Part shown: in pieces, positions 28,040-36,784 of the stretch
How the letters are laid out: every line of letters starts with the position of its first letter
How positions within the stretch are numbered: the stretch's first letter is position 1
DNA from: Myroides sp. N17-2
GTDB lineage: Bacteria; Bacteroidota; Bacteroidia; Flavobacteriales; Flavobacteriaceae
NCBI RefSeq assembly: GCF_002286775.1
Contig: NZ_NSGJ01000025.1
Location: forward strand, 1 to 64,000
Reading direction: 5' to 3'
Length of the DNA: 64,000 nt
Position numbers and translations under genes: made by a program
The notes under the pieces: model-generated
What the model was told of the DNA's origin: nothing
What the model saw: only the letters and a program-made list of their open reading frames with translations
Databases searched by the model: none

Positions 28040-29166
28040 TTCGAAAAGATTATAATATCAATCGGTAAAGACGACAATTTCTTCAACAATTGATTAAATA
28101 CATTAGTTGCCAAAATAATCTGATATAAACGCAGTCGGGGCTTGCCAATACAGATTGTAGTCACTTGTCGTTGATCTACCTGTATCATAATTGCTTTGGC
28201 TATATTCTGATGTTCACTCTTTATAATTTCAGCTCCCAATTCTGTAGCTAATTTAAAATTATTAATCAAATGTCGCTGCTTGTCTAACGCTATTTTATCA
28301 GGGTGTTCTTTAGGCGTCTGTACATAGAGTACATACCACTTTGAATTAAAATATCCTGCCAAGCGAGCTGTCTTTCTGATCACGATCTTAGCATTTCTGT
28401 CGTTCGAACTAATACACGCCATAAAGCGATTGGGTTTAGCAGAGATAGACATACTTACTTCACTTGCCACCTTATTCTCTACGTGAGAAGCCACCTCCCT
28501 TAATGCCAATTCTCGCAATTGCAAAATATTAGACGAAGTAAAGAAATTCTGCAATGCAGCAGGTACTTTATCCGCAGGATATATCTTTCCTTCTTTTAAT
28601 CGTTCGATTAGATCGTCAGAAGTTAAGTCAATATTCACTACCTCATCTGCTTCTTGCAACACTTTATCTGGCACACGCTCTGTGACATCGATATTCGTAA
28701 TGTCTTTTACTGCATTATACAGACTCTCTATATGCTGGATATTTAGAGCAGATATCACATTGATACCTGCCTCTAATATCTCCATTACGTCTTGCCAACG
28801 CTTTGCATTTTTACTTCCTGCAATATTAGAATGAGCTAATTCGTCAATAATAACTATTTCAGGGCGATCAGTAAGGATGGCTTCAATATCCAACTCCTCA
28901 ATCATCTTTCCCTTGTAGAAAACCTCCTTACGTGGTATAATAGGCAATCCCTCTAATAAGGCGTGCGTCTCCTTGCGATTGTGAGTTTCTATAAACCCCA
29001 ACTTCACATCAATACCATTTCGCTGCAAATCTCTTGCTTCTAATAGCATACGATAGGTTTTACCCACCCCTGCACTCATCCCTATATATACCTTAAACTT
29101 ACCTCGTTTAGAACGACGAATAAGTTCTAAGAAATCTTCTGCACTTTGACGACTTTCTCTTTCCAT
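28036..29166 (-). CDS. kdpD: Stand-alone KdpD sensor domain (KdpD N-domain plus USP)
   Basis: The protein is 376 aa, less than half of E. coli KdpD. Residues 1-230 form the KdpD N-terminal ATP-binding domain with Walker A GMSAGVGKTY and the ELAHSNIAGSKNAKRW block. Residues 250-376 form a universal-stress-protein-like domain. The membrane DUF4118 segment and the histidine kinase core are absent; the kinase is the next gene. It is cytoplasmic and expected to sense potassium or turgor. It directly abuts the porin gene and overlaps the kinase gene. Confidence 0.92.
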   Translation of the reverse strand: MERESRQSAEDFLELIRRSKRGKFKVYIGMSAGVGKTYRMLLEARDLQRNGIDVKLGFIETHNRKETHALLEGLPIIPRKEVFYKGKMIEELDIEAILTDRPEIVIIDELAHSNIAGSKNAKRWQDVMEILEAGINVISALNIQHIESLYNAVKDITNIDVTERVPDKVLQEADEVVNIDLTSDDLIERLKEGKIYPADKVPAALQNFFTSSNILQLRELALREVASHVENKVASEVSMSISAKPNRFMACISSNDRNAKIVIRKTARLAGYFNSKWYVLYVQTPKEHPDKIALDKQRHLINNFKLATELGAEIIKSEHQNIAKAIMIQVDQRQVTTICIGKPRLRLYQIILATNVFNQLLKKLSSLPIDIIIFSK

Positions 29167-30258
29167 CTACAACCGAATTGAAATACTACTTCCTATAAAT
29201 GTTTGTCCTGTTACCTCTTTATCATTTCTCATAAAGATAGCATCTTTACTGTTCAAAGACCTTGCCTCTATTCGCCATAGCACCTCATCTGTAATCTGAT
29301 AATCTACATTGACAGAATATCCCAAAGTCTGAAAGCCATTAGAGGTATCTGTACCTATAATTACTCCGTCTTTATCACAGTAATACTCAACTCTTGCAGC
29401 CACTCGCCACTTATCTGTTAGCTTATACTGCCCCATAACCAAAGGAGCATACCAATTGCTATATGCCTTACCGTCTTTCTCCTTTTGCTGAACACCAATA
29501 TCAAACCCTGCCAATAACTTTAAGTTCTCATCCCATTGATAAGAAGCATATAGATTGTGAAAATAACGCATCTTACGCTCTACATCAGGTGTATCACTAC
29601 CTATAAATGAACTACTGTTAATCATCCATTTGCTATTGGGTGTATAAGTTACCTGATGCCCCACTGCTATAGTAGAATTACCTTCAGGACGCTGAATACG
29701 TTGCCAACCGTTCATTACATTCAAGGCAAGCATCCACTTCTGATTTGGCGTTAAATAAGATAACTTAACCGCAGAAGAAAAATACGGAGAGTTCTCCGCC
29801 ATCATACTGCGTGACATCGTCATAATATCTGCTCCTATATTACTCTCAAACCCTATATGCGAAGGCATAATCCCTGCATCTAACCACAACTCTCTTGTAG
29901 GAGATAGCTTTACTCCTATATTTGCCTCATAGATATTCTTTAATCCATCAGGTTCATTCACAAGGTTAGACTGTACATAAGTTCCTGCCATAAAGGCAAG
30001 GTTAGCCCGTACACGCTCTTTTGAATAGTTTAGTTTAACCATTCCGAAGTTAAGATTCACTTCATTATGTCTATTAAACGAATATAGAAAGTTGTTAAGT
30101 TGTCCTTTTTTAGGTTGGTTGAAGTCGTATGTATAATATAACTCCCCATACGCTTGTACTTTAAGATCATCTGTCCATTTGCGTTCTTGAGCTTGGGCTG
30201 ATGAAATAGCAAGTGCACCGATGACAAGTGCACCCACTAAAGAAATTCTCTTCTTCAT
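29167..30258 (-). CDS. Outer-membrane porin-like beta-barrel protein of the kdp operon
   Basis: The 363 aa protein has a cleavable signal peptide (MKKRISLVGALVIGALAISSAQAQ). The mature sequence alternates polar and aromatic residues in about 16 possible strands and ends with a C-terminal aromatic-poor strand (GSSISIRL). This matches the putative outer-membrane beta-barrel family (OmpL/BBP2-like) that sits inside kdp operons of Bacteroidetes. A role in potassium passage across the outer membrane is an inference from the operon. It lies one base after kdpC. Confidence 0.85.
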   Translation of the reverse strand: MKKRISLVGALVIGALAISSAQAQERKWTDDLKVQAYGELYYTYDFNQPKKGQLNNFLYSFNRHNEVNLNFGMVKLNYSKERVRANLAFMAGTYVQSNLVNEPDGLKNIYEANIGVKLSPTRELWLDAGIMPSHIGFESNIGADIMTMSRSMMAENSPYFSSAVKLSYLTPNQKWMLALNVMNGWQRIQRPEGNSTIAVGHQVTYTPNSKWMINSSSFIGSDTPDVERKMRYFHNLYASYQWDENLKLLAGFDIGVQQKEKDGKAYSNWYAPLVMGQYKLTDKWRVAARVEYYCDKDGVIIGTDTSNGFQTLGYSVNVDYQITDEVLWRIEARSLNSKDAIFMRNDKEVTGQTFIGSSISIRL

Positions 30259-30259
30259 C

Positions 30260-30820
30260 TTATTTTAACGCATCTAATGCGATATTTAATTCTATAACAT
30301 TCAGTTTTTTAGGTCCTAATATACCTAATAGTGGTTGTTGTGTTTGCTCTACCACTAATTGTTCTAAGCGACTTGCTTCAATTCCTCTTGCTTTAGCAAT
30401 ACGAGCGATCTGTACTTTAGCTCCTTGAACAGAGATATTCGGATCTAGACCACTACCACTTGCAGTAACTAAATCAACCGGAACATCTTCTTTCTTAACC
30501 TCAGGATTCTTAACCAAGAAGTCATCTATGCGCTGCTGTACAGTACCTAAATATTCTCCGTTGGTAGTCGCCTTATTACTTGCTCCTGAACCTGCTGCAT
30601 TATAATCAACGGCTGATGGACGAGACCAAAAGTATTTATCTGAAGTAAACGACTGTCCGATGTTTACATAGTTCTTTCCGTTAGCGGCTTCAGTTACAAA
30701 TCCTTCACCCGCATTAGGAGAAAGCTTTGCTATCCCCCACATCGTTAGAGGATAAGCACCACATAGCAGTACTAATAAGGCTGTGGTTAATATAATAGAG
30801 GGTAATAGATTTGTTTTCAT
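30260..30820 (-). CDS. kdpC: Potassium-transporting ATPase subunit C
   Basis: The 186 aa protein has a single N-terminal membrane helix (about 9-30), then a periplasmic domain with the family signatures GQSFTSDKYFWSRPSA, DLVTASGSGLDPNISVQGA and the C-terminal EQTQQPLLGILGPKKLNVIELN. KdpC stabilises KdpB-KdpA and raises potassium affinity. The ATG at 30820 is chosen because it gives the typical MKTN start. The longer frame would overlap kdpB by 29 bases with an unusual N-terminus. Confidence 0.95.
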   Translation of the reverse strand: MKTNLLPSIILTTALLVLLCGAYPLTMWGIAKLSPNAGEGFVTEAANGKNYVNIGQSFTSDKYFWSRPSAVDYNAAGSGASNKATTNGEYLGTVQQRIDDFLVKNPEVKKEDVPVDLVTASGSGLDPNISVQGAKVQIARIAKARGIEASRLEQLVVEQTQQPLLGILGPKKLNVIELNIALDALK

Positions 30821-30827
30821 TGTTTTA

Positions 30828-32843
30828 TTACATAAATAGTGATACAAAAAGGTCAATTAGCTTAATTCCTATAAAAGGAACAATCACACCACCTAATCCA
30901 TAGATTAGTAAATTGCGTCGCAATAGTGCACTTGCACCGATTGGTTTATACGCCACTCCTCTTAATGCTAAGGGAATTAAGAATGGAATAATAATCGCAT
31001 TGAATATTACAGCAGATAGAATAGCACTTTCTGGGCTGTGAAGATTCATAATATTTAAACCTTGTAAAGCAGGAATAGCTGTGATGAATAAAGCAGGAAT
31101 AATAGCAAAGTACTTCGCTACGTCATTGGCGATACTGAACGTAGTTAAGGTACCACGTGTCATTAGCAATTGTTTCCCTATCTCTACAACCTCAATCAAT
31201 TTAGTTGGGTCATTATCAAGATCCACCATATTCCCTGCCTCTTTAGCAGCTTGTGTTCCGCTGTTCATCGCTACCCCTACGTTTGCTTGTGCTAAAGCAG
31301 GCGCATCATTTGTACCGTCTCCCATCATCGCTACTAAGCGTCCTTCTGCTTGCTCACGCTTGATGTAATTCATCTTATCTTCCGGTTTTGCCTCTGCGAT
31401 AAAATCATCCACACCCGCCGCATTAGCAATATACTTTGCTGTCATTGGATTATCCCCTGTCACCATCACCGTCTTAATACCCATTTTTCTCAATCGGGCA
31501 AAACGCTCTTGTATACCTGGTTTTATTACGTCTTGTAGTTCTACTACCCCTAAAACTTGCTCGTTTTGAGATACCACTAATGGCGTACCTCCATTCTCTG
31601 CTACATTGCGCACACTTGTTGCCACCTCGTCAGGAAATATGTTACCTGCTTGTACACAGATATTCTTAATTGCATCTACTGCTCCTTTGCGTATGCGTAT
31701 ATCGTCATAGTCAATACCCGAACTTCGAGTCTCTGCTGTAAAAGAGATAAAGCGAGGGTTGTTTACTGTAAAATCTGTAGGATCTACACCTGCCAACTCT
31801 ATAATAGACTTCCCTTCTGGTGTATCATCACTTAGTGAACTCAAGACTGCTGCTTTAATCAGTACATTCTTATCGACACCATTTGCAGGATGAAAATTTG
31901 TTGCCTTACGGTTACCAATAGTAATCGTACCTGTTTTATCTAATAGCAACACATCTATATCTCCTGCTGTCTCTACAGCCTTACCACTTTTAGTAATCAC
32001 ATTTGCTCTTAGCGCTCTATCCATCCCAGCGATACCGATAGCAGATAATAAACCACCTATCGTAGTAGGGATTAAACAGATATAAAGTGATATCAGGGCA
32101 CTAATCGTAATTGCTACATTAGCAAAGTCCGCAAAAGGCTTCAACGTAATAATCACAATAGTAAACACTAAGGTAAAACCTGCTAATAAGATTGTCAAGG
32201 CTATTTCGTTTGGCGACTTCTGTCTGTTCGCTCCCTCTACTAAAGCAATCATCTTATCAAGAAAGCTTTCTCCTGCCTGAGCAGTGACACGTACCTTAAT
32301 ACGATCTGACAATACCTTGGTACCTCCAGTTACAGAACTCTTATCTCCTCCAGCTTCTCTAATCACAGGAGCACTCTCTCCGGTAATAGCACTTTCATCT
32401 ATGGTAGCTAAACCTTCTATGATCTCCCCATCTGCTGGAATTATATCTCCGGCTACACATACATAGACCATTCCTTTTAGTAAAGTAGAAGACGATACTT
32501 GTGAACCATCTTCTAATGTTGCAGGCGTTTCCTCTCTTGTTTTGCGCAAACTATCCGCTTGCGCTTTTCCTCTTGCTTCAGCGATAGCCTCAGCGAAGTT
32601 GGCAAACAACAGAGTCACAAACAACAATAAAAAGATGGTGAAGTTGTATCCAAAGCTACCTTGGCTTGTTTCACCTAATAATATCCATATACACACCCCT
32701 AACATAATCGCTGTTCCTATCTCTACAGTGAACATCACTGGATTGCGGAATAGCGTTCTTGGGTCTAACTTAATAAAAGCTTCTTTTAATGCTTTCATCA
32801 CTACCTCTTTTTGAAAAAGAGCTTTATTATTTTGAGTTGCCAT
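30828..32843 (-). CDS. kdpB: Potassium-transporting P-type ATPase subunit B
   Basis: The 671 aa protein is the catalytic P-type ATPase subunit of the high-affinity K+ pump in the inner membrane. Motifs visible are TGES (AITGESAPV), phosphorylation site DKTGTIT, nucleotide-binding KGAVDAI and DGTP-like regions, and hinge [20 protein letters not shown]. Seven membrane helices are expected. The N-terminal cytosolic extension resembles other KdpB ([32 protein letters not shown]). It lies 3 bases after kdpA. Confidence 0.97.
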   Translation of the reverse strand: MATQNNKALFQKEVVMKALKEAFIKLDPRTLFRNPVMFTVEIGTAIMLGVCIWILLGETSQGSFGYNFTIFLLLFVTLLFANFAEAIAEARGKAQADSLRKTREETPATLEDGSQVSSSTLLKGMVYVCVAGDIIPADGEIIEGLATIDESAITGESAPVIREAGGDKSSVTGGTKVLSDRIKVRVTAQAGESFLDKMIALVEGANRQKSPNEIALTILLAGFTLVFTIVIITLKPFADFANVAITISALISLYICLIPTTIGGLLSAIGIAGMDRALRANVITKSGKAVETAGDIDVLLLDKTGTITIGNRKATNFHPANGVDKNVLIKAAVLSSLSDDTPEGKSIIELAGVDPTDFTVNNPRFISFTAETRSSGIDYDDIRIRKGAVDAIKNICVQAGNIFPDEVATSVRNVAENGGTPLVVSQNEQVLGVVELQDVIKPGIQERFARLRKMGIKTVMVTGDNPMTAKYIANAAGVDDFIAEAKPEDKMNYIKREQAEGRLVAMMGDGTNDAPALAQANVGVAMNSGTQAAKEAGNMVDLDNDPTKLIEVVEIGKQLLMTRGTLTTFSIANDVAKYFAIIPALFITAIPALQGLNIMNLHSPESAILSAVIFNAIIIPFLIPLALRGVAYKPIGASALLRRNLLIYGLGGVIVPFIGIKLIDLFVSLFM

Positions 32844-32846
32844 TTT

Positions 32847-34541
32847 CTATAAACTTATTATTGTAAAATAATCAGCAATTGGTCCTAAAGTCAATACTGG
32901 GAAGAAAGCTAATGCCGCTACGATTAAGATCACGGTAAGCACAATCAATCCGAATGTTGAAGTATCTGTTGGTAGTGTTCCTGCACTCTCAGGTACATAG
33001 CGTTTCTGTGCTAAACATCCGGCTAATGCTACTGGCCCAATGATAGGTAAGAAACGTCCCATTAGTAAGATAATACCTGTCGAGAAGTTCCACCAAGGAG
33101 TATTATCACCAAGTCCTTCAAATCCACTTCCATTATTGGCTGCAGAAGAAGTGTACTCATACAGTATCTCACTAAATCCGTGGAACGAAGGATTGTTTAA
33201 AGTCTCTCGTGTCAAATCAGGAAAGGCTGCTGCCAATGCTGTACTACTTAAAATAAGCAGTGGGTGAATTAACGCAATCACCATCGCTATCTTCATTTCC
33301 TTTGCTTCTATCTTCTTACCAAATAACTCAGGTGTTCTCCCCACCATCAGACCACTGATAAACACTGCTAATACAATGAATACAAAGAAGTTTAGGATAC
33401 CTACTCCTACACCACCGTAGAAGCTATTAATCATCATTGCCAGTAGTTCATTCATTCCCGATAGCGGCATAGAACTATCGTGCATAGAGTTGACCGAACC
33501 AGTAGAAATAACGGTTGTCACTATACTCCAGAATCCTGATGAAGTAGCTCCTATACGTACTTCTTTTCCTTCCATAGATCCGATAGAGTTATCTATACCC
33601 ATCGCAGTAATATTAGGATTACCTCCTGCTTCCATCAGCACGTTTGGTACTGCTAGACATAAGAATCCTACTGTCATTACCCCAAACATCATCCACGAGA
33701 ATCGCTTGCGTTCGATATAATACCCAAAGGCAAAGATCATTGCCAATGGAATAATCAACTGAGCGATCATCTCAGTCATATTAGTCAAGTAAGTAGGGTT
33801 CTCAAAAGGGTGTGCAGAGTTTGTTCCAAAGAATCCTCCACCATTTGTTCCCAAGTGTTTAATGGCAATAAAAGGAGCCGCAGGTCCACGAGAAACCTCT
33901 ACTTGTTGTCCTTCTATTGTTGTAATAGTATCTTTTCCTTCAAAAGTCATTGGTGTACCTTGAAAAATCAAGATAGCTGCTACAACAACACTTAGAGGTA
34001 ATAGAATACGAGTAATCGACTTCACAAAGTATACATAGAAGTTCCCTAATAGTGTAGTTGTTTTGTGTTTAAATGCCTCAAACACTGCTACTGCAGCAGC
34101 CATTCCTGTTGCCGCACTTACAAATTGTAAGAACATTAACCACATTTGTGTCAAGTACGTTACTCCTGTTTCTCCTGCGTAGTGTTGTAAATTACAGTTG
34201 ACTAAGAAAGAGATTATCGTATTAAACGCTAAGTCAGCAGGCATACTTGGATTGTTATCAGGATTAAGAGGTAACGAGCCCTGTGTCATTAATAAGATAA
34301 ATCCCATCACAAACCAAACAGCGTTAATTGTTAGTAAGGCTACTAAGTGCTGTTTCCAATTCATTCCCTCTTCAGACTTAATCTTACTGCTCTTGTAAAA
34401 CAGATTCTCTAAAGGCGACATTATGCCGTCTAAGAAGGTAGGTTTACCTGCGTATACCTTTGCTATATATTTCCCTAAAGGAATTGAAATCCCGACTGCC
34501 ACTAAGAAAGTGACAATGATTCCGATCATTTCTGTATTCAT
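32847..34541 (-). CDS. kdpA: Potassium-transporting ATPase subunit A
   Basis: The 564 aa protein is the channel-like K+-binding subunit with about ten membrane helices. The selectivity-filter loops typical of the KdpA/Trk superfamily are present, for example GTNGGGFFGTNSAHPFENPT and the YTSSAANNGSGFEGL loop. ATG at 34541 starts six bases after the stop of the small ORF at 34547-34672. Confidence 0.97.
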   Translation of the reverse strand: MNTEMIGIIVTFLVAVGISIPLGKYIAKVYAGKPTFLDGIMSPLENLFYKSSKIKSEEGMNWKQHLVALLTINAVWFVMGFILLMTQGSLPLNPDNNPSMPADLAFNTIISFLVNCNLQHYAGETGVTYLTQMWLMFLQFVSAATGMAAAVAVFEAFKHKTTTLLGNFYVYFVKSITRILLPLSVVVAAILIFQGTPMTFEGKDTITTIEGQQVEVSRGPAAPFIAIKHLGTNGGGFFGTNSAHPFENPTYLTNMTEMIAQLIIPLAMIFAFGYYIERKRFSWMMFGVMTVGFLCLAVPNVLMEAGGNPNITAMGIDNSIGSMEGKEVRIGATSSGFWSIVTTVISTGSVNSMHDSSMPLSGMNELLAMMINSFYGGVGVGILNFFVFIVLAVFISGLMVGRTPELFGKKIEAKEMKIAMVIALIHPLLILSSTALAAAFPDLTRETLNNPSFHGFSEILYEYTSSAANNGSGFEGLGDNTPWWNFSTGIILLMGRFLPIIGPVALAGCLAQKRYVPESAGTLPTDTSTFGLIVLTVILIVAALAFFPVLTLGPIADYFTIISL

Positions 34542-34546
34542 TATAA

Positions 34547-34672
34547 TTAATCAATTAATAGTAATAGTTGATGTACTAAATACACGGTGCTAAACACCAT
34601 TATAAAAATCAATAAGGCTGCCCCTATTTCCTTTTGTATTTTCTTAGAATTTTTCTGGTTTAAGTAAGACAT
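34547..34672 (-). CDS. Hidden 41-residue membrane micro-ORF between kdpF and kdpA
   Basis: Starting at an ATG inside kdpF in another frame, this ORF encodes 41 residues. It has a basic N-terminal part (MSYLNQKNSKKIQKE) and one hydrophobic helix (IGAALLIFIMVFSTVYLV), ending LLLLID. It overlaps the last 29 bases of kdpF and stops five bases before the kdpA ATG. This leaves no untranslated gap, so it is likely translated by coupling. I do not know a named family. It could be chance, but the compact overlap and ideal membrane-protein layout argue for a real accessory subunit. Confidence 0.6.
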   Translation of the reverse strand: MSYLNQKNSKKIQKEIGAALLIFIMVFSTVYLVHQLLLLID

Positions 34673-34721
34673 AACACAGATAGGCAAATACTGCCAAAGC
34701 AATAATTAATAATAGAATCAT
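34644..34721 (-). CDS. kdpF: KdpF, small regulatory/stabilising subunit of the K+ ATPase
   Basis: The 25-residue single-helix peptide begins MILLLIIALAVFAYL and ends VLLKPEKF. The Leu-Lys-Pro-Glu-Lys-Phe terminus is the signature of KdpF, which stabilises the KdpFABC complex in the membrane. Its ATG lies 11 bases after the stop of the upstream micro-ORF. Confidence 0.85.
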   Translation of the reverse strand: MILLLIIALAVFAYLCYVLLKPEKF

Positions 34722-34732
34722 TGGTTGTTGAA

Positions 34733-34816
34733 TTATAGATTGTCAAAAAACTGAATGGCTTTGTAAAACAAGGCAAAGCACACAACGCCTAAAACGATAC
34801 ACGCTAAAATTGTCAT
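34733..34816 (-). CDS. 27-residue membrane micro-ORF at the head of the kdp operon
   Basis: The frame encodes MTILACIVLGVVCFALFYKA followed by IQFFDNL: one transmembrane helix with a short amphipathic tail. It lies 11 bases upstream of kdpF on the same strand, in the same size class and layout. It is probably the first cistron of the operon. No named family is known to me; it may be a second KdpF-like subunit. Confidence 0.55.
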   Translation of the reverse strand: MTILACIVLGVVCFALFYKAIQFFDNL

Positions 34817-34877
34817 TGATAATATATTTAAGTTAGGTTTGATTGTTTATTATAGCTCTTACAGCTAATTCTTTTTT

Positions 34878-35034
34878 AACCCTGAATAAGTGATAGACAG
34901 ATAAACGAAAAGTGATTATACAAAATAGGTCTGAATTAATGATTAAAGCATACTGTAGTATGGTTTTAGAATTAATGAAAGAGCTATGAAGTAGAATTGC
35001 TTTGTAGTATTTGGCTAACGCTGATTCTGGGTTT
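34878..35034 (-). repeat. Dispersed TIR element, subfamily 1, copy I
   Basis: An intact copy in reverse orientation, with ends TAACCCTGAATAAG and CTGATTCTGGGTTTA. The central hairpin is GCATACTGTAGTATGG. It lies upstream of kdp and probably within its leader. Confidence 0.88.
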
Positions 35035-35036
35035 AT

Positions 35037-35057
35037 GGCGTAACCGTTTGTTACGCC
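35037..35057. promoter_or_regulatory. Perfect inverted repeat upstream of kdp
   Basis: Arms GGCGTAAC and GTTACGCC have spacer CGTTT. It directly abuts element copy I. It may be a regulator site or a small hairpin. Confidence 0.4.
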
Positions 35058-35109
35058 TGCTTTGTAATGGGTATAGTGTTTTCATTAGGTATTGTTTTGC
35101 CAATGTATA

Positions 35110-35125
35110 AGCGAATGGCGTACCA
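35110..35125 (-). promoter_or_regulatory. Candidate sigma-54 promoter for kdp
   Basis: On the minus strand the sequence TGGTACGCCATTCGCT matches TGGCAC-N5-TTGCW at 9 of 11 positions and has the obligatory GG/GC spacing. Its relevance rests on the NtrC-type regulator nearby. It lies about 290 bases upstream of the first kdp ORF, with element I in between. Confidence 0.3.
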
Positions 35126-35195
35126 CTTTGGCACAAAAAACAAACATCACTATCAATCAATCAGTTATAAAAACTTGGCACAGATGCCAAAAAAG

Positions 35196-35255
35196 AAACC
35201 CTATCGTTTTGATAGGGTTTTATGGAGTGAACCTTTCATTTTGAAAGGCTCTCAC
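35196..35255. terminator. Two adjacent hairpins, terminator-like
   Basis: First hairpin: arms AAACCCTATC/GATAGGGTTT, loop GTTTT. Second hairpin: GTGAACCTTTC/GAAAGGCTCTCAC-type arms, 35227-35255. They insulate the ORF at 35310 from the kdp side. Confidence 0.65.
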
Positions 35256-35309
35256 TTTATATTATAAGACTAAATAGATATACAAATTCTTTTTCTTTAT
35301 TTTTGGGAT

Positions 35310-35855
35310 ATGAAAATAGGAAAGAGATTTAACCAATTGACCTTAGAAGAATACTTCTATTTTATCGATAATTATAAAAAATATACAGATTTTAATACTC
35401 TTGGCCTATATCGGTCAATAATAGAAAATGAACGACTAAGTACTGCTGATAAAGTAACTGTTCGAGAGTATGCTAATAAGTTATTTCAAAAATATTATGC
35501 GTTTTTACAACTAAAAGATCCTTTAGTTTACTTTGAATTATCTACAATAGAATTAGATCTAACTAGTGGAGATAAAGATAAAATATGGAATGATATTCGA
35601 AATAATCAACAAAAAATATTAACTGATAAGCGTATTAAACATAGAAACTTCGGTGATTACTCAAAACATAATTGTGGTATAGAGTCTTGTGTTTATAATG
35701 GGATGATGGTAAAGCAAAACTCTGTCTTATCAGAAGGAAATATGCATTTTAAAGGAGATAAGAATAAATATCAGAAACAACTAAAATCAGTAAAGATTAA
35801 ATCTCAACGTAGAGAACAAAAACAAATTGTAACAAGAGAACTTGATATAGAATAG
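35310..35855 (+). CDS. Uncharacterised protein with conserved-looking His/Cys motif
   Basis: The protein is 181 aa, helical in its first 110 residues. A distinctive segment HRNFGDYSKHNCGIESC then precedes GMMVKQNSVLSEGNMHFKGD, and the C-terminus is lysine-rich. The spacing of two His and two Cys could bind a metal. I recall similar motifs in uncharacterised Bacteroidetes proteins, but no function. There is no signal peptide. It is flanked by hairpins on its left and by nothing obvious up to the convergent DUF3307 gene. Confidence 0.6.
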   Translation: MKIGKRFNQLTLEEYFYFIDNYKKYTDFNTLGLYRSIIENERLSTADKVTVREYANKLFQKYYAFLQLKDPLVYFELSTIELDLTSGDKDKIWNDIRNNQQKILTDKRIKHRNFGDYSKHNCGIESCVYNGMMVKQNSVLSEGNMHFKGDKNKYQKQLKSVKIKSQRREQKQIVTRELDIE

Positions 35856-36030
35856 TCCTTTATCTAAAAGAAAAGAGCTCAAAAAACACCTACCTTGATA
35901 GAACTTTTTCCCTGTTTGTAATAACTACTTTAAAAGTAACTTAACATACATCAGCAAATGAAAAGTGTTTCATAATTATCATAATGATTACGTGCAGTAT
36001 GATACATTCTCATTCTTTAAGGTATAAAAA

Positions 36031-36051
36031 AAGCTCCCTAATTAGGAGCTT
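36031..36051 (-). terminator. Terminator after DUF3307 gene
   Basis: The hairpin AAGCTCC/GGAGCTT has a T run on the minus strand. Confidence 0.8.
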
Positions 36052-36073
36052 ATATATATCATAAAAATATCTT

Positions 36074-36784
36074 TTAAAGCGAAATAACAAAACTATACAG
36101 TAACGCTATCGCGATTCCCAATCCAAAACTCATAAGGGTTCCAATCAAGATATACTCTGTCAGTTTAACTTCTTTATTTGCTTTCAAGTCTCCAAACCTA
36201 AAGATAGACTTAGCAGCTAATAGAAAACCTATTCCCTCCCAACGTTGCAATACCACAAATAAGAATATAAATAAACGTTCTAGGATACCAATATACTTTC
36301 CTGCATTAGCTAATCCATTACTAGGTACAGTAAAATTTAGAAGCTCTATCAGTTTCTTAATAATAATCGGAGATGCATATACTAATAGTACTATTGCACT
36401 ATATAGTGCTAAAGCATTCTTACCCATTATTATCGTCCAATCTATCTCAAAAGGATAATAATAGTAAACAAACAAAGCAATACTAATAGCGTGTAGTCCT
36501 TGATCAATGAGTAGTACCTTAATTGAGTTTAGTTTTTTTGACAAGTACGTTTTAGTAAATATATCAATCAATAAATGCAACATAGATAATATCCATACCC
36601 CAATGATATACTTCTCTTCAAATCCTGTAATAACCAATAGAGCAATAAAATGAATAGCAGTATGCTTAAGTAAGGCAGGAGACTTAATCCCCTTATGTTT
36701 AATATCGGCTACCATTTTATTTGTTTGCAGTACAAAATCTCCTATTAAATGAGCAAATACTACTTTGATGATTAAGTCAAGCAT
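36074..36784 (-). CDS. DUF3307 membrane protein
   Basis: The 236 aa protein has about six hydrophobic segments and the DUF3307 motifs AHLIGDFVLQTNKMV near the N-terminus, LLIDIFTKTYL, DQGLHAISIA and YIGILERLFIF. Its charged intramembrane residues (Asp, Glu, His, Arg) suggest a channel, transporter or intramembrane enzyme, but the function is unknown. It overlaps the SatD-like gene by 13 bases, so the two are translationally coupled. DUF3307 and SatD genes are often adjacent in Bacteroidetes. Confidence 0.85.
   Translation of the reverse strand: MLDLIIKVVFAHLIGDFVLQTNKMVADIKHKGIKSPALLKHTAIHFIALLVITGFEEKYIIGVWILSMLHLLIDIFTKTYLSKKLNSIKVLLIDQGLHAISIALFVYYYYPFEIDWTIIMGKNALALYSAIVLLVYASPIIIKKLIELLNFTVPSNGLANAGKYIGILERLFIFLFVVLQRWEGIGFLLAAKSIFRFGDLKANKEVKLTEYILIGTLMSFGLGIAIALLYSFVISL

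Noticed and set aside
31081..31835. Several plus-strand ORFs inside kdpB
   Set aside because: All are antisense shadows of a strongly conserved P-type ATPase.
35067..35267. Plus-strand 66-codon ORF before the His/Cys protein
   Set aside because: Its second half is built from two terminator-like hairpins, so the frame is probably incidental.
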